A stretch of 64,000 bases of DNA, taken from assembly GCF_003324565.1 (NCBI RefSeq), contig NZ_QOLA01000001.1, forward strand, positions 496,001-560,000, given 5' to 3'. Position numbers and translations under genes: made by a program. A model generated the notes under the pieces. It was not told the DNA's origin, made no database searches, and saw nothing but the letters and a program-made list of their open reading frames with translations. The stretch comes from Streptomyces sp. SDr-06 (lineage in GTDB: Bacteria; Actinomycetota; Actinomycetes; Streptomycetales; Streptomycetaceae). Shown piece after piece: positions 18,169-27,214 of this stretch (its first letter is position 1; every line of letters begins with the position of its first letter).

Positions 18169-20154
18169 ATGGTCTGGGGTGTGCCTTCACTTCCTCAACA
18201 GCCGCTCCCGTCCCAGCAGTGGGCGGGGCCTCCCGTCGGACACATGATCGTCAGCGGGGACGGCGCCCTCGCGCACCGGCTCGCCGGCGAACTGCGCGAC
18301 GTGTACGGGGAGCGTGTGGTGCTCCTCGTGCCACCGGAGCACCAGACCCGCTCGGACCGGCTCCCCGCGGGCGGCCGCGCCAGGGCCTCGGCGCTGTTCG
18401 GCCGGATGTCGTCCGTGGTGCTGCGCACCCCCGTCACCGGGACCGAGGGGGCGGGCGAGGCCCGGCTCGTCGAGGCCGTCGAGCCCAACGACACCGCACT
18501 GATGGAGGCCGGGACCGAGCAGGCCGCGGCCCTCGCTCTGGTCCACAGCGACGACGAGACGAACATCCGGGCGGCGCTGATCGCCCGGCGCCTCAATCCG
18601 CGCGTCCGGCTCGTCATCCGCCTCTACAACCGCAAACTCGGCCAGTACCTCCAGGAGTTGCTCGACCAGGCCGCCGCCCTCGCGGCGGCGGACCCCGCCA
18701 CGCCCGCCTCCGAGGCGTCCACCACCGTCCTGTCCGACGCGGACACCGCGGCGCCCGCGCTGGCCGCGACCGCCATCGCGGGCACCAGCAAGGTCGTGCA
18801 CGCCGACGGGGTGCTGCTGCGCGCCGGGCAGCGTCCGCCGCCGCGCCCGGGCGAGGTCACCGACCCCGGACTGTGCACGCTGGCCCTCCTGTCGTCGACC
18901 ACCAACGACCCGGCGGGCGCGGAGGGTTCGGACCGCAGCGGCGCGGAGGGGCCCCGGCTGCTGCCGGACGAGCGCTCGATGGACGACGCCGACCGGCGCG
19001 GCCGGGTCGTCCTGGAGACCGTGACCTACACCGGTCCCCCGCAGCAGCCCGGCCGCCTCACCGATCTCCGCGCCCCGCTGGGCCGGTTGTTCTCGCGGCG
19101 GCTGCGCTGGTCGCTCGCCGGGATCGTCGCCTCGGTGTTCGCCCTCGCGATCGCGACCTGGCTCACCACCGGCGACGACCCGCTGCACGCCGCCTATCTG
19201 ACCCTGCTCGACATCTTCGCCATCGACGACCCGGCCATCGGCCAGCCGGTGGGCCGCCAGGTCCTCCAACTCCTGTCCGGGCTCACCGGGTTGCTGCTCC
19301 TGCCCGTCCTGATCGCCGCCGTCCTGGAAGGCCTCGGCACCTTCCGCAGTGCCTCCTCGCTGCCCCGCCCCTCCCGCGGGCTCTCCGGCCATGTGGTGCT
19401 GCTCGGCATGGGCAAGGTCGGGGCCCGGGTGCTGGTGCGGCTGCGCGAGCTCGACATCCCCGTCGTGTGCGTGGAGGCCGACCCGGAGGCCCGCGGCATC
19501 GCGCTGGCCCGGCGCCTGCGGGTGCCCACCGTCATCGGCGACGTCACGCAGGAGGGCCTGCTCGAATCGGCCCGGATCCACCGGGCGCACGCCCTGCTCG
19601 CCCTGACCAGCTCGGACACCACCAATCTCGAAGCGGCCCTGTACGCCCGCTCGGTGAAGCCCGACCTGCGGGTGGTGATGCGGCTGTACGACGACGACTT
19701 CGCGACCGCGGTCTACCGCACCCTGCGCGCCGCCCACCCGCAGGCGCTCACCCGCAGCCGCAGCGTCTCGCACCTGGCGGCGCCCGCCTTCGCCGGGGCG
19801 ATGATGGGCCGTCAGATCCTGGGCGCCATACCGGTGGAGCGCAAGGTGCTGCTGTTCGCGGCCATCGACGTGGCGGGCCATCCGCAGTTGGAGGGCCGCA
19901 CCGTCGAAGAGGCGTTCCGCGAGGGCGCCTGGCGGGTCCTCGCGCTCGACACCTCCTCGCCGGCCGACCGGGTCCCCGACCTGGGCGCGGCCCGTCGAGG
20001 GGGCGGGGGCGCGCCCGGCGACCTGGTCTGGCAACTTCCGCCGGGCTACGTCCTGCGGCCCGAGGACCGGGTCGTGCTGGCCGCGACCCGGCGTGGTCTT
20101 GCCGAACTCCTCGGGCGGCGCCCCGCCTCCCGGGTGGGCCAGCGTCCGCGATGA
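18169..20154 (+). CDS. two-RCK potassium-channel-like NAD-binding protein
   Basis: A 661-residue membrane protein. Residues about 22-190 form a degenerate TrkA-N/RCK Rossmann domain (MIVSGDGALAHRLAGEL; HSDDETNIRAALIARRLNP). Two hydrophobic segments follow (WSLAGIVASVFALAIATWL and LLSGLTGLLLLPVLIAAVL), about residues 305-405, with a short loop like an ion-channel pore region but without a clear TVGYG filter. A second, intact TrkA-N domain starts at VVLLGMGKVGARVLVRL (about 412) with EADPEARG and ALTSSDTTNLEAALYAR, then a RCK-C-like end. The family is annotated as potassium transporter/ion channel; conduction is not proven because the filter is missing. ATG 18169 or GTG 18181 may be the start. 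Confidence 0.8.
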   Translation: MVWGVPSLPQQPLPSQQWAGPPVGHMIVSGDGALAHRLAGELRDVYGERVVLLVPPEHQTRSDRLPAGGRARASALFGRMSSVVLRTPVTGTEGAGEARLVEAVEPNDTALMEAGTEQAAALALVHSDDETNIRAALIARRLNPRVRLVIRLYNRKLGQYLQELLDQAAALAAADPATPASEASTTVLSDADTAAPALAATAIAGTSKVVHADGVLLRAGQRPPPRPGEVTDPGLCTLALLSSTTNDPAGAEGSDRSGAEGPRLLPDERSMDDADRRGRVVLETVTYTGPPQQPGRLTDLRAPLGRLFSRRLRWSLAGIVASVFALAIATWLTTGDDPLHAAYLTLLDIFAIDDPAIGQPVGRQVLQLLSGLTGLLLLPVLIAAVLEGLGTFRSASSLPRPSRGLSGHVVLLGMGKVGARVLVRLRELDIPVVCVEADPEARGIALARRLRVPTVIGDVTQEGLLESARIHRAHALLALTSSDTTNLEAALYARSVKPDLRVVMRLYDDDFATAVYRTLRAAHPQALTRSRSVSHLAAPAFAGAMMGRQILGAIPVERKVLLFAAIDVAGHPQLEGRTVEEAFREGAWRVLALDTSSPADRVPDLGAARRGGGGAPGDLVWQLPPGYVLRPEDRVVLAATRRGLAELLGRRPASRVGQRPR

Positions 20155-20161
20155 GGTCCGC

Positions 20162-21496
20162 TCACAGCCCCACGTCGCGGCTGCGGAAGTCGTCGAGGGA
20201 TTCGCGGCGCACCAGCAGCCGCGCGTGCCCGTCGGCGACCGCGACCACCGGCGGGCGCCCCACCAGGTTGTAGCCGGACGCCATGGACAGCTGGTAGGCG
20301 CCCGCCACCGGCACGGCGAGCAGGTCGCCGGGGTGGATGTCGCCGGGCAGGTCCACCGCGGCGGCCAGGACGTCGCCCGCCTCGCAGTGCCGCCCGACGA
20401 CGGTCGCCCGGCAGGACCCGGCGGTCGAGGCCCGGCCGATGAGGCGGGGCGCGTACCGCACGCCGTACAGCGCGGGCCGCGGGTTGTCGCTCATGCCGCC
20501 GTCGACGGCGACGAAGAGGTGCTCGCCGGTCCGTTTGACGGCGAGCACCCGGTAGAGGGCGACGCCCGCCGGGCCCACCACGGCACGCCCCGGCTCGACG
20601 AGCAGCCGGGGCACCGCGAGCCCGGCCGCCGCGCAGCTCTCGATGAGTTCGGCGCGCATCCGGCGGGCCAGCGCCGTGATGTCGAGCGCGTCCTCGCCGG
20701 GACGGTAGGCGACGCCGTGACCGCCGCCCATGTCGAGCTCGGGCAGCACCACGCCGTGGGTGTCGCGGACGCGCGCCATCAGGCCGACCATGCGGCGCAC
20801 GGCCGCGAGGTAGGGCTTGACGGTGGTGATCTGCGAGCCCAAGTGGCAGTGCAGGCCGGTCAGTTCGAGCTGTGGCTGGCCGAGGATGCGGGTGATGGCG
20901 TGCTGGGCGTGGCCGTCGGTGAGGGACAGGCCGAACTTCTGGTCGTCGGTTCCGGTACGGATCTTGTCGTGGCCGCCCGCGCTGATCCCCGGCACCACCC
21001 GGACCATCACCTTCTGGTGGCCGTGCGGGCCGACGGCCGCCGCGAGCCGGGCGATCTCGAAGGGGCTGTCGATGACGATGCGTCCGACCCCGAGGCGCAG
21101 CGCGGCCTCGATGTCCTGCGGGGACTTGGCGTTGCCGTGCAGCACGATCCGTTCGGCCGGGAATCCGGCGGTGACGGCGAGTTCGAGCTCGCCCGCCGAG
21201 CAGACGTCGAGCCCGAGGCCCTCCTCGTCGACCCAGTGGGCCAGGGCGCGGCACAGGAACGCCTTGGCGGCGTAGAGCACTTCGGCCTCGGGGAACGCGC
21301 TGCGGTAGGTGCGGCAGCGCTCGCGCACCTCGCCCTCGTCCAGCACGTAGACCGGCGTGCCGAAGCGTTCGGCTATCTCGCCGAGCGGGACGGCCCCCAC
21401 CGCGAGGCCGCCGTGGGCGAGCCGGGCGGTCGAGGCGGGCCACACGGACAGGTCGTCGGCGGGCGTCAGGCCGGTCGGCAGATTCAGGGTGGTCAT
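20162..21496 (-). CDS. diaminopimelate decarboxylase-like protein (LysA paralogue)
   Basis: A 444-residue PLP enzyme of the alanine-racemase-fold decarboxylases. VLYAAKAFLCRAL holds the PLP lysine; ELTGLHCHLGSQI, GGGHGVAYRPGEDALD and LLVEPGRAVVGPAG bind PLP and substrate; VDGGMSDNPRPALYG and GRHCEAGD (catalytic Cys) are at the C-terminal domain. LysA makes L-lysine from meso-diaminopimelate. Streptomycetes often carry a second lysA-like gene besides the housekeeping one near thrC/hom; that neighbourhood is absent here, so this is probably the extra copy. It lies 17 nt behind the SAV_915-type gene in one operon and ends 7 nt from the convergent RCK gene. Confidence 0.85.
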   Translation of the reverse strand: MTTLNLPTGLTPADDLSVWPASTARLAHGGLAVGAVPLGEIAERFGTPVYVLDEGEVRERCRTYRSAFPEAEVLYAAKAFLCRALAHWVDEEGLGLDVCSAGELELAVTAGFPAERIVLHGNAKSPQDIEAALRLGVGRIVIDSPFEIARLAAAVGPHGHQKVMVRVVPGISAGGHDKIRTGTDDQKFGLSLTDGHAQHAITRILGQPQLELTGLHCHLGSQITTVKPYLAAVRRMVGLMARVRDTHGVVLPELDMGGGHGVAYRPGEDALDITALARRMRAELIESCAAAGLAVPRLLVEPGRAVVGPAGVALYRVLAVKRTGEHLFVAVDGGMSDNPRPALYGVRYAPRLIGRASTAGSCRATVVGRHCEAGDVLAAAVDLPGDIHPGDLLAVPVAGAYQLSMASGYNLVGRPPVVAVADGHARLLVRRESLDDFRSRDVGL

Positions 21497-21513
21497 GGCT
21501 TTCGTACTCCTTC

Positions 21514-21891
21514 TCAGCCGATCCACAGGGCGAGCGCGTCGGCGACGGCCGCGGCTCCGGTCACGCCCACGTCACGCACCCTCCAGGGCCGGACGGTGCG
21601 GGTGACGGCGGGCGCGCAGAGCTGAGGGTCCACCGTGACGGCGGTGACTCCGAGCGGTTCGACGAGCGCCCGCAGCGCGGGCTCGGCCAGCCTGATCCAG
21701 GCCTGGTCCGGGCCGAGCGTCGCCGCGAGCCGGCCCCGGGTGGTGAACGCGACGGCGGTGCGGTCGCCCAGCGGGGTGCGAAACATCCGGGCCGCGCACC
21801 GGGCGGGTCCCGGCCGGACGGGCACGAACAGCGCTCCGGCCGGGGGGTGTTCGCAGGGGTCCGGGTCGTCGTCGCGGACGGGCTGTGCCAT
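21514..21891 (-). CDS. SAV_915 family protein
   Basis: A 125-residue soluble protein. GALFVPVRPGPARCAARMFRTPLG, AVAFTTRGRLAATLG and AWIRLAEPALRALVEPLGV (each a separate block) match the streptomycete SAV_915 family, which often occurs next to lysA-like genes and has no assigned role. ATG 21891 is preferred because AGGAGGAA precedes it with good spacing. It is the first gene of the operon with the LysA paralogue. Confidence 0.75.
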   Translation of the reverse strand: MAQPVRDDDPDPCEHPPAGALFVPVRPGPARCAARMFRTPLGDRTAVAFTTRGRLAATLGPDQAWIRLAEPALRALVEPLGVTAVTVDPQLCAPAVTRTVRPWRVRDVGVTGAAAVADALALWIG

Positions 21892-22007
21892 GGGATTCCT
21901 CCTGGAGGATCCTCGCTCGGGGTGGGGCGGCCCCGGCACGGGGAGGCGGGCCGGGGCACAACGGCGACGCTACGCCCGGCGGTCGCGGCCGTCCGGCGCC
22001 CTGACGC

Positions 22008-22049
22008 GATGCTGACGTCCGGGCGGCCAGTGATGACGGGATGCTGACG
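22008..22049. other. direct repeats in a divergent promoter region
   Basis: The 309-bp gap between the SAV_915 gene and the universal stress gene contains GATGCTGACG twice (22008-22017 and 22040-22049), 32 bp apart, about three helical turns. Direct repeats in phase could be a regulator binding site for either gene. Nothing else was recognised in the gap. Confidence 0.35.
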
Positions 22050-22200
22050 CGGCGGCGGACGCGGCGTCATGGGCCCGTCAGGATCCCCCGCGCGACCGTC
22101 AGGAAGCCGCCAACGCGCGCCGCCGCGAGGGGTGTACGGGTTTGGCTCGTCGGGAAGGCGAAGACGGAGCGGAGCTGGAGCGGGAGCCGTGGAGGGAGTC

Positions 22201-22728
22201 ATGGACAGGATCGGTGGGCGGCGTGTGGTGGCCGGGGTCAGCGGATCGCTCGGGAGCCTGACGGCGTTGCACCGCGCGGCGCGGGAGGCCGCACACGGCG
22301 GGGGCACCCTGGTGGCGGTCCTCGCCTGGGCGCCGCCCGGTGGCGAGCTCGGCCACCGCGGCTCCCTCGACCCGGACCTGCTCGCGCAGTGCCGCGCGAT
22401 GGCGGCCGAGCGGCTCCTGACGGCCCTGGACACCGCCTTCGGACCGGCCGGTCCTGCCGTGCCGCTCGAAGCGACGGTCGTACGCGGCACCCCGGGTGCC
22501 GTCCTGGTGGAGGCGGCGCGGGCGGCGGAGGACCTCCTGGTGCTCGGCACCGGCCCCCGCGGCAGGCTGCGCCGCGCGCTGCGCCCTTCGGTTGCCCGCT
22601 ACTGCCTGGCGCACGCCTCCTGCCCGGTGCTCGCCGTCCCGCCCTCGCCCCTGGAGCACGAGCTGGCGGCCGTGCACCGCCTCGTCACGTGGCGACGGCC
22701 GCTGGACGCCCGGGAGTTGGCGGAGTGA
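22201..22728 (+). CDS. universal stress protein family
   Basis: A 175-residue UspA-fold protein. RRVVAGVSGSLGSLTALHRA is the N-terminal strand and helix; the ATP-binding signature appears as LVLGTGPRGRLRRALRPSV (G-2x-G-9x-G-S/T pattern with one change), followed by the family end ASCPVLAVPP. Such proteins accumulate in dormancy, low oxygen or late growth. GGAGGGAG precedes ATG 22201, and the longer upstream frame is not supported. It is a single-domain form, whereas many actinobacterial members are tandem. Confidence 0.85.
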   Translation: MDRIGGRRVVAGVSGSLGSLTALHRAAREAAHGGGTLVAVLAWAPPGGELGHRGSLDPDLLAQCRAMAAERLLTALDTAFGPAGPAVPLEATVVRGTPGAVLVEAARAAEDLLVLGTGPRGRLRRALRPSVARYCLAHASCPVLAVPPSPLEHELAAVHRLVTWRRPLDARELAE

Positions 22729-22746
22729 GCGGAGCACCTTCGCCCT

Positions 22747-24138
22747 TCAGCCCACCAGGACCCGCCGCACCGGATCGTCGGCCGTGGGCCGCTCGCGGCG
22801 GGCGGCGACGAGTGCCGCGCCCGCGGCGGCTGCGGCCGTGGTGAGCAGGAAGGCGAGCCGGAAACTCACGTGGTCCGGGGAGGGCCCCAGCGTGAGCGTC
22901 AGGACGGCCACGGTGACCGCGCCCGACAGGTACTGGGACGTGGTCAGCAGGGCGCCCGCGGTGGCCTGGTGGGCGGCGGGCACGTCATGGGTGCCGATGA
23001 TGAACATCGAGGTGTACACGGCGCCGTGGCCGAATCCGCTCAGGAGCAGGCCGGGCAGCAGGTCGACGGCGTACGAGTCGCCGGTCAGGGCGAGCGCGAG
23101 CCAGAGCAGTCCTGCGGCCGCCAGCGCGAAACCGGCGACGAGCACGGCCCGTGGGCCGACGCGGCGCACGGCCCGGCCCGCGGCCGCGCTGCCCGCGGTC
23201 ACCATCACGGCGAGCGGCAGGAAGGCGAGCCCGGCCGCGAGGGGCGTGTAGCCCTTGAGGTACTGGAGGAGCAGGGTCAGGAGGTAGAACTCCGAGCCCA
23301 CGCTCGCCATGTACAGCGCGGTCGCTCCGGCCCCGGTACGCAGCGAGCGGGTGGCGCGCAGGACGGGTTCGATCAGCACGGTGCGCGAGGTCGCCTCGCC
23401 GCGCAGGAAGGCGGCCGCGAACACCAGGGCGAGCCCGAGGCAGACCAGGGTGGGCACCGCGCTCCAGCCTTCACCGGAGCCGAGCGTGAGTCCGAGGACG
23501 AGGGTGAGCACGGTGCCGGTACCGAGCAGGGAGGCGAGGACCGGGGCCGGCCCGGCCGGTGCGGTGGTGCCGGACCCGCGCACCCACAGGGCGGCGCCCA
23601 GAGCGCACAGCAGGGTGAGCGGCACGTTGATGACGAACGTGAGCCGCCACGAGGCGGAGGTGAGGAGTCCGCCGAGGATGGCGCCCGCGGCGAGCCCGGA
23701 GGCTCCCACCGATCCCCACACCGCGAGCGCCCTGCCGCGCCGGGGCCCGGCCGGGAACGTCGTGCCGATCAGACCGAGCACGGCCGGCTGGAGCAGGGCG
23801 GCGCCCAGCCCCTGCGCCCCGCGCGCGGCGAGCAGCACCGTGCCGTCCTGGGCGGCGCCGCCCACCGCGCTGGCCGCGCCGAACGCGACGATCGCCACCA
23901 CGAACAGGCGCTTGGCGCCGACCCGGTCCGCCAGCCGGCCGCCGACGACGAGGAAGCCCGCGAACAGCACCGCGTACGCGCTCACCACCCACTGCGCGAG
24001 CGAGGGGGCGAGCCCCAGGTCGTCCGCGATGCTCGGCAGCGCGATGTAGATGATCGAGTAGTCGAGGGCGATGAGGAACTGCGCGACCGAGAGGACGGCC
24101 AGGGTCGCCGCCGGGGCGGACGGTCTCCGTGTGATCAT
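22747..24138 (-). CDS. MFS transporter, DHA2-type (14 helices)
   Basis: A 463-residue transporter with 14 predicted helices. LDYSIIYIALPSIADDLG is the DHA2 motif near helix 1, GGRLADRVGAKRLF is MFS motif A, and GAALLQPAVLGLIGTTFP and PAAHQATAGALLTTSQYLSG (helix 11 region) fit drug/H+ antiporters. It likely exports a toxic compound by proton antiport. It diverges from a MerR gene across a 76-bp region holding a palindrome, so the MerR protein probably controls it. GACGAT 6 nt before ATG 24138 and no ribosome binding site suggest a leaderless mRNA. Confidence 0.9.
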   Translation of the reverse strand: MITRRPSAPAATLAVLSVAQFLIALDYSIIYIALPSIADDLGLAPSLAQWVVSAYAVLFAGFLVVGGRLADRVGAKRLFVVAIVAFGAASAVGGAAQDGTVLLAARGAQGLGAALLQPAVLGLIGTTFPAGPRRGRALAVWGSVGASGLAAGAILGGLLTSASWRLTFVINVPLTLLCALGAALWVRGSGTTAPAGPAPVLASLLGTGTVLTLVLGLTLGSGEGWSAVPTLVCLGLALVFAAAFLRGEATSRTVLIEPVLRATRSLRTGAGATALYMASVGSEFYLLTLLLQYLKGYTPLAAGLAFLPLAVMVTAGSAAAGRAVRRVGPRAVLVAGFALAAAGLLWLALALTGDSYAVDLLPGLLLSGFGHGAVYTSMFIIGTHDVPAAHQATAGALLTTSQYLSGAVTVAVLTLTLGPSPDHVSFRLAFLLTTAAAAAGAALVAARRERPTADDPVRRVLVG

Positions 24139-24153
24139 GAGGCCATCGTCGAA

Positions 24154-24173
24154 CCTTCACACTAGTGTCAAGG
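24154..24173. promoter_or_regulatory. MerR operator in the divergent MFS/merR promoter
   Basis: Near-perfect dyad CCTTcACACTAGTGTcAAGG between the divergent starts. On the minus strand it includes TTGACAC, a good -35 for the MFS gene. This matches the style of MerR-family sites that sit between promoter elements. Confidence 0.7.
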
Positions 24174-24214
24174 GAAGCCCGACCGGAAAAAGGCCCCGTC
24201 CTGGAGGTGCCACC

Positions 24215-24580
24215 GTGCGCATCGGAGAGCTGTCCGCCCGTACCGGCGTACCGACCCGCCTGCTGCGCTATTACGAGGCCCAGGCCCTGCTCGCCCCGGC
24301 CCGGGCGGCCAATGGTTACCGCGACTACGACGAGCACCTGGTGGAGCGCGTCACGCAGATCCGCGGCCTGCTCGACGCGGGGGTGCCCACCAGGATCATC
24401 AAGGAGATCCTGCCGTGTCTGGACGGTCCCGACTCGATCCATGTGAGCGGTGCGAGCGCCGCCCTGATCGAGAACCTGGAGCGGCACTGGGCCCAGATGG
24501 ACGCCAAGATCCAGTGCCTCAGCAGGAACCGGGACGCGATCCGCGACTATCTCGACACGGTGCGTGAGGCCGGGCGTTAG
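24215..24580 (+). CDS. MerR family transcriptional regulator
   Basis: A 121-residue regulator. MRIGELSARTGVPTRLLRYY is the classic MerR DNA-binding helix-turn-helix start, followed by wing residues ANGYRDYDEHLVERV and a C-terminal coiled coil (LIENLERHWAQMDAKIQCL). There is one Cys in PCLDG and one in IQCL; they do not form a metal-binding motif, so an organic ligand is more likely. GTG 24215 has TGGAGGTG before it. Divergent from the MFS exporter, which is its probable target. Confidence 0.92.
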   Translation: MRIGELSARTGVPTRLLRYYEAQALLAPARAANGYRDYDEHLVERVTQIRGLLDAGVPTRIIKEILPCLDGPDSIHVSGASAALIENLERHWAQMDAKIQCLSRNRDAIRDYLDTVREAGR

Positions 24581-24611
24581 CGAGGGGGCGCACACGGGCA
24601 CTCGTCGCGGC

Positions 24612-25016
24612 ATGAGTGTTCAGAAGACCAGCATCCTCGTCCTGGACTGTGCCGAACCCGTCGAACTCGCCCAGTTCTACGCCGAGTTGCTCGGTGGCGA
24701 CATCGAGACCGCCTGCGATCCGGACTTCGTCGAGGTGGTCGGCGCGCAGGGCACCCACCTCGCGATCCGCCGCGACCACGGCTACGCCCCGCCCAGCTGG
24801 CCGCGCCCCGACGACTCCCTGCAGGCACACCTGAGGATCGTGGTGGCGCTCGGCGACATGGACGCCGCCGAGCGCGAGGCCATCACCCTGGGCGCGACCC
24901 CCGTCGACACCAAGGACAACAACGGGCCGCGCGACGAACGCGTCTACGCCGACCCCGCCGGGCACTCCTTCACGCTCGCCGTCTCGGCCAAGCGCTCCGA
25001 GCAGTCCGGCTCCTGA
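24612..25016 (+). CDS. VOC/glyoxalase-like protein
   Basis: A 134-residue protein with one vicinal-oxygen-chelate fold: SILVLDCAEPVELAQFYAELLGG at the N-terminus (given here in two parts, SILVLDCAEPVELAQF and YAELLGG) and DPAGHSFTLAVS at the C-terminus. Metal ligand positions are partly replaced, so binding or resistance functions are as likely as catalysis. It begins 31 nt after the MerR gene on the same strand and may belong to the same transcript. Confidence 0.82.
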   Translation: MSVQKTSILVLDCAEPVELAQFYAELLGGDIETACDPDFVEVVGAQGTHLAIRRDHGYAPPSWPRPDDSLQAHLRIVVALGDMDAAEREAITLGATPVDTKDNNGPRDERVYADPAGHSFTLAVSAKRSEQSGS

Positions 25017-25052
25017 GCGCTCCCGGCCAGGGTCCCCGCCCCGACGTCCGCG

Positions 25053-25093
25053 GGCCCGCCGCACGCGTCCCATGGCGCCGTGCGCGGCGGGCC
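25053..25093 (+). terminator. hairpin terminator after the VOC gene
   Basis: Inverted repeat GGCCCGCCGC / GCGGCGGGCC, 10-bp arms separated by 21 nt that can pair further, located 37 nt after the VOC stop and just before the NUDIX start. Confidence 0.5.
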
Positions 25094-25107
25094 ACCAGAC
25101 TAGCGCC

Positions 25108-25602
25108 ATGGCCGGAAAACGCAGCGCTGGGCTCCTGCTGTACCGCAGGGCGGGGGACGGCATCGAGGTGCTCGTCGGGCACATGGGCGGCCCGTTCTTC
25201 ACGGGCCGGGACGCCGGCGCCTGGTCGATTCCCAAGGGCGAGTACGGCCCCGAGGAGGTGCCGGCGGCCGCGGCCCGGCGCGAGTTCGAGGAGGAGCTCG
25301 GACTGGCGCCGCCCGATGGCCCGCTCGTGCCGCTGGGAGAGATCGTGCAGCGGGGCGGCAAGACCGTGACGGTGTGGGCGGTCGAGGCCGACCTGGACCC
25401 GGCGGACGCGGTGCCGGGCACGTTCACCATGGAGTGGCCGCGGGGGTCGGGAACCCTGCGCGAGTTCCCCGAGATGGACCGCTTCGCGTGGCTCGCCCCC
25501 GAGGCCGCGGCGCCCCTGCTGGTCCACGGCCAGCGGACCTTCCTCGAACGCCTGGCCACCTACCTGGGCGACGGTTCGGCGGAAGACCGCAACTCGCGTT
25601 AG
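25108..25602 (+). CDS. NUDIX hydrolase
   Basis: A 164-residue hydrolase. The Nudix box is complete: GEYGPEEVPAAAARREF then EEELGL, fitting GX5EX7REUXEEXGU. The N-terminal SAGLLLYRR and AWSIPKGEY are typical of the subgroup annotated as predicted NTP pyrophosphohydrolase. The substrate is unknown. ATG 25108 has CAGACT 6 nt upstream and no Shine-Dalgarno, suggesting a leaderless start. Monocistronic. Confidence 0.9.
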   Translation: MAGKRSAGLLLYRRAGDGIEVLVGHMGGPFFTGRDAGAWSIPKGEYGPEEVPAAAARREFEEELGLAPPDGPLVPLGEIVQRGGKTVTVWAVEADLDPADAVPGTFTMEWPRGSGTLREFPEMDRFAWLAPEAAAPLLVHGQRTFLERLATYLGDGSAEDRNSR

Positions 25603-25769
25603 TCGCGACCCGGTCGGCCTGGGCGGCGATCTCGCTCCCCATGGCCTCACGGCCAGGAGCGGCCCTCCCATCAGCCCTCACGCCTTGGTTCATGCCATGC
25701 CGTAGGCCGCGGAAGAGGCGCGCCAACACTTCTCTCGCACCGGTATGTTGCGCGCAGGGAGGGCGCCCC

Positions 25770-27083
25770 ATGGCCACACCGCACACCAGGACCGTCCGCG
25801 ACCTGCGCCGCGACAACCGCGGCACGGTGCTGCGACGGCTGTACTTCGACGGCCCGATGAGCCGGCAGGCGCTCGGCCCGGCCACGGGGTTGAGTTCGGG
25901 CTCCATCAGCAACGTCGTCACCGATCTGCTCGCCGACGGGCTCCTGGAGGACGCCGGGGTGGTGGACTCCGACGGCGGAAGACCGCGCACCCTGCTGCGG
26001 ATCGCTCCCGCGAGCGGCCATCTCATCGGCGTGGACGTCGGCGAGACCCGGATCAGGGTCGCGCTGTTCGATCTCGCACTGCGCGAACTCGCCCGCGCCG
26101 AGCATCCGTTGGGCGCGGGAGGTTACGACGTCGGGCGCGTCGTCGGCCACATCGGCGCGGGGGTGGCCGCGGTGCTGCGCGAGAGCGGGCTCGATCCGCG
26201 GCGACTGCTCGGCGTGGGGGTCGGCGTGCCGGGCATCGTCGACCGCGGCTCCCCCGAGGGGGCCGTGGTGCACGGGCAGACCATCGGCTGGGACGCGGTG
26301 CCGCTGGAGTCGCTGCTGCGGGACTCCCTCCAACTCCCTCCCGGAGTCGGGTACTTCATCGAGAACGGCGCCAAGACGCTGGGGCAGGCCGAGATGTGGT
26401 TCGGCGGCGGCCGCGGCGCCGTGGACGCGGTGGTCGTCCTGGTCGGCTCCGGCGTCGGCGCCTGCGTCGTCTCCGGCGGCGCGCTCTGCGGTGGCGCGTA
26501 CAGCGGCGCCGCCGAGTGGGGCCACACCACCGTGCACGTGCGCGGCCGGCGCTGCCGCTGCGGCGCGCTCGGCTGCCTGGAGGCATACACGGGCGCCGAA
26601 GCACTCCTTCGGCGCTGGCGCGAGGCGGGCGGGGACCTGCCCCCGGAGCCCTCCGAGGAGGAGGCCCTGAGCGCGCTGCTCGCCGCCGCGCACCCCCGGG
26701 ACGAGGGCGTCGCCGCGAGCCCCGCGGCCCTGGAGGTGCTCGGGGAGTGCGCCGAGTACCTGGGCGCCGGACTCTCCGACCTGATCAACCTCTACACCCC
26801 CGAGCGCATCCTCATCGGCGGCTGGGCGGGCCAGCGACTGGGCCCGCACATCCTGGAGTCCGTGCGCCGCCACGCCACCGCCTACGCCCTGCGCCACCCC
26901 GCGGAACGCGTCACGATCGAACTCGGCAGCCTGGGCCCGGACGCCGTCACCGTGGGCGCGGCCACCCTGCCGCTGGCCGGGTTCTTCGCGCGCGGCGGTC
27001 GCCGCACCGCAGCGGGTGAGCGGGCGGCACCCGCCGGAAAGGCGGGCCGGCACACCTCGGCGCCAGGGCTGGCGACCCGCTGA
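25770..27083 (+). CDS. ROK family transcriptional regulator
   Basis: A 437-residue repressor/sugar-sensor protein. The N-terminal winged helix contains NRGTVLRRLYFDGPMSRQ and GLSSGSISNVVTDLLADG. The ROK sugar-kinase-like domain follows: GVDVGETRIRVALFDL, GVGVGVPGIVD, and the zinc motif region CRCGALGCLEAY (from GRRCRCGALGCLEAYTG). Such NagC/XylR-type regulators bind a sugar or amino sugar and control uptake genes. GGGAGGG precedes ATG 25770. No sugar genes flank it, so the ligand cannot be inferred; the alpha-galactosidase is 4 kb away and might be unrelated. Confidence 0.88.
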   Translation: MATPHTRTVRDLRRDNRGTVLRRLYFDGPMSRQALGPATGLSSGSISNVVTDLLADGLLEDAGVVDSDGGRPRTLLRIAPASGHLIGVDVGETRIRVALFDLALRELARAEHPLGAGGYDVGRVVGHIGAGVAAVLRESGLDPRRLLGVGVGVPGIVDRGSPEGAVVHGQTIGWDAVPLESLLRDSLQLPPGVGYFIENGAKTLGQAEMWFGGGRGAVDAVVVLVGSGVGACVVSGGALCGGAYSGAAEWGHTTVHVRGRRCRCGALGCLEAYTGAEALLRRWREAGGDLPPEPSEEEALSALLAAAHPRDEGVAASPAALEVLGECAEYLGAGLSDLINLYTPERILIGGWAGQRLGPHILESVRRHATAYALRHPAERVTIELGSLGPDAVTVGAATLPLAGFFARGGRRTAAGERAAPAGKAGRHTSAPGLATR

Positions 27084-27214
27084 TCATTTCCCGGTGAATT
27101 CACGCCGCGGATCCTGGAATTCGACCGGAATCAGCATTCCCATAAGCCGGGCTTTCAGGATCTAATAGCCGGTACGACGAGTTTGAATCGCGTCTCTTAT
27201 GCCGTGCACCGCAT

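Noticed and set aside
27093..27104. GTGAATTCAC as a CRP-type site for the encapsulin operon
   Set aside because: CRP sites need TGTGA-N6-TCACA; here the half sites abut with only two bases between them. Attractive given the cNMP domain, but not supported.
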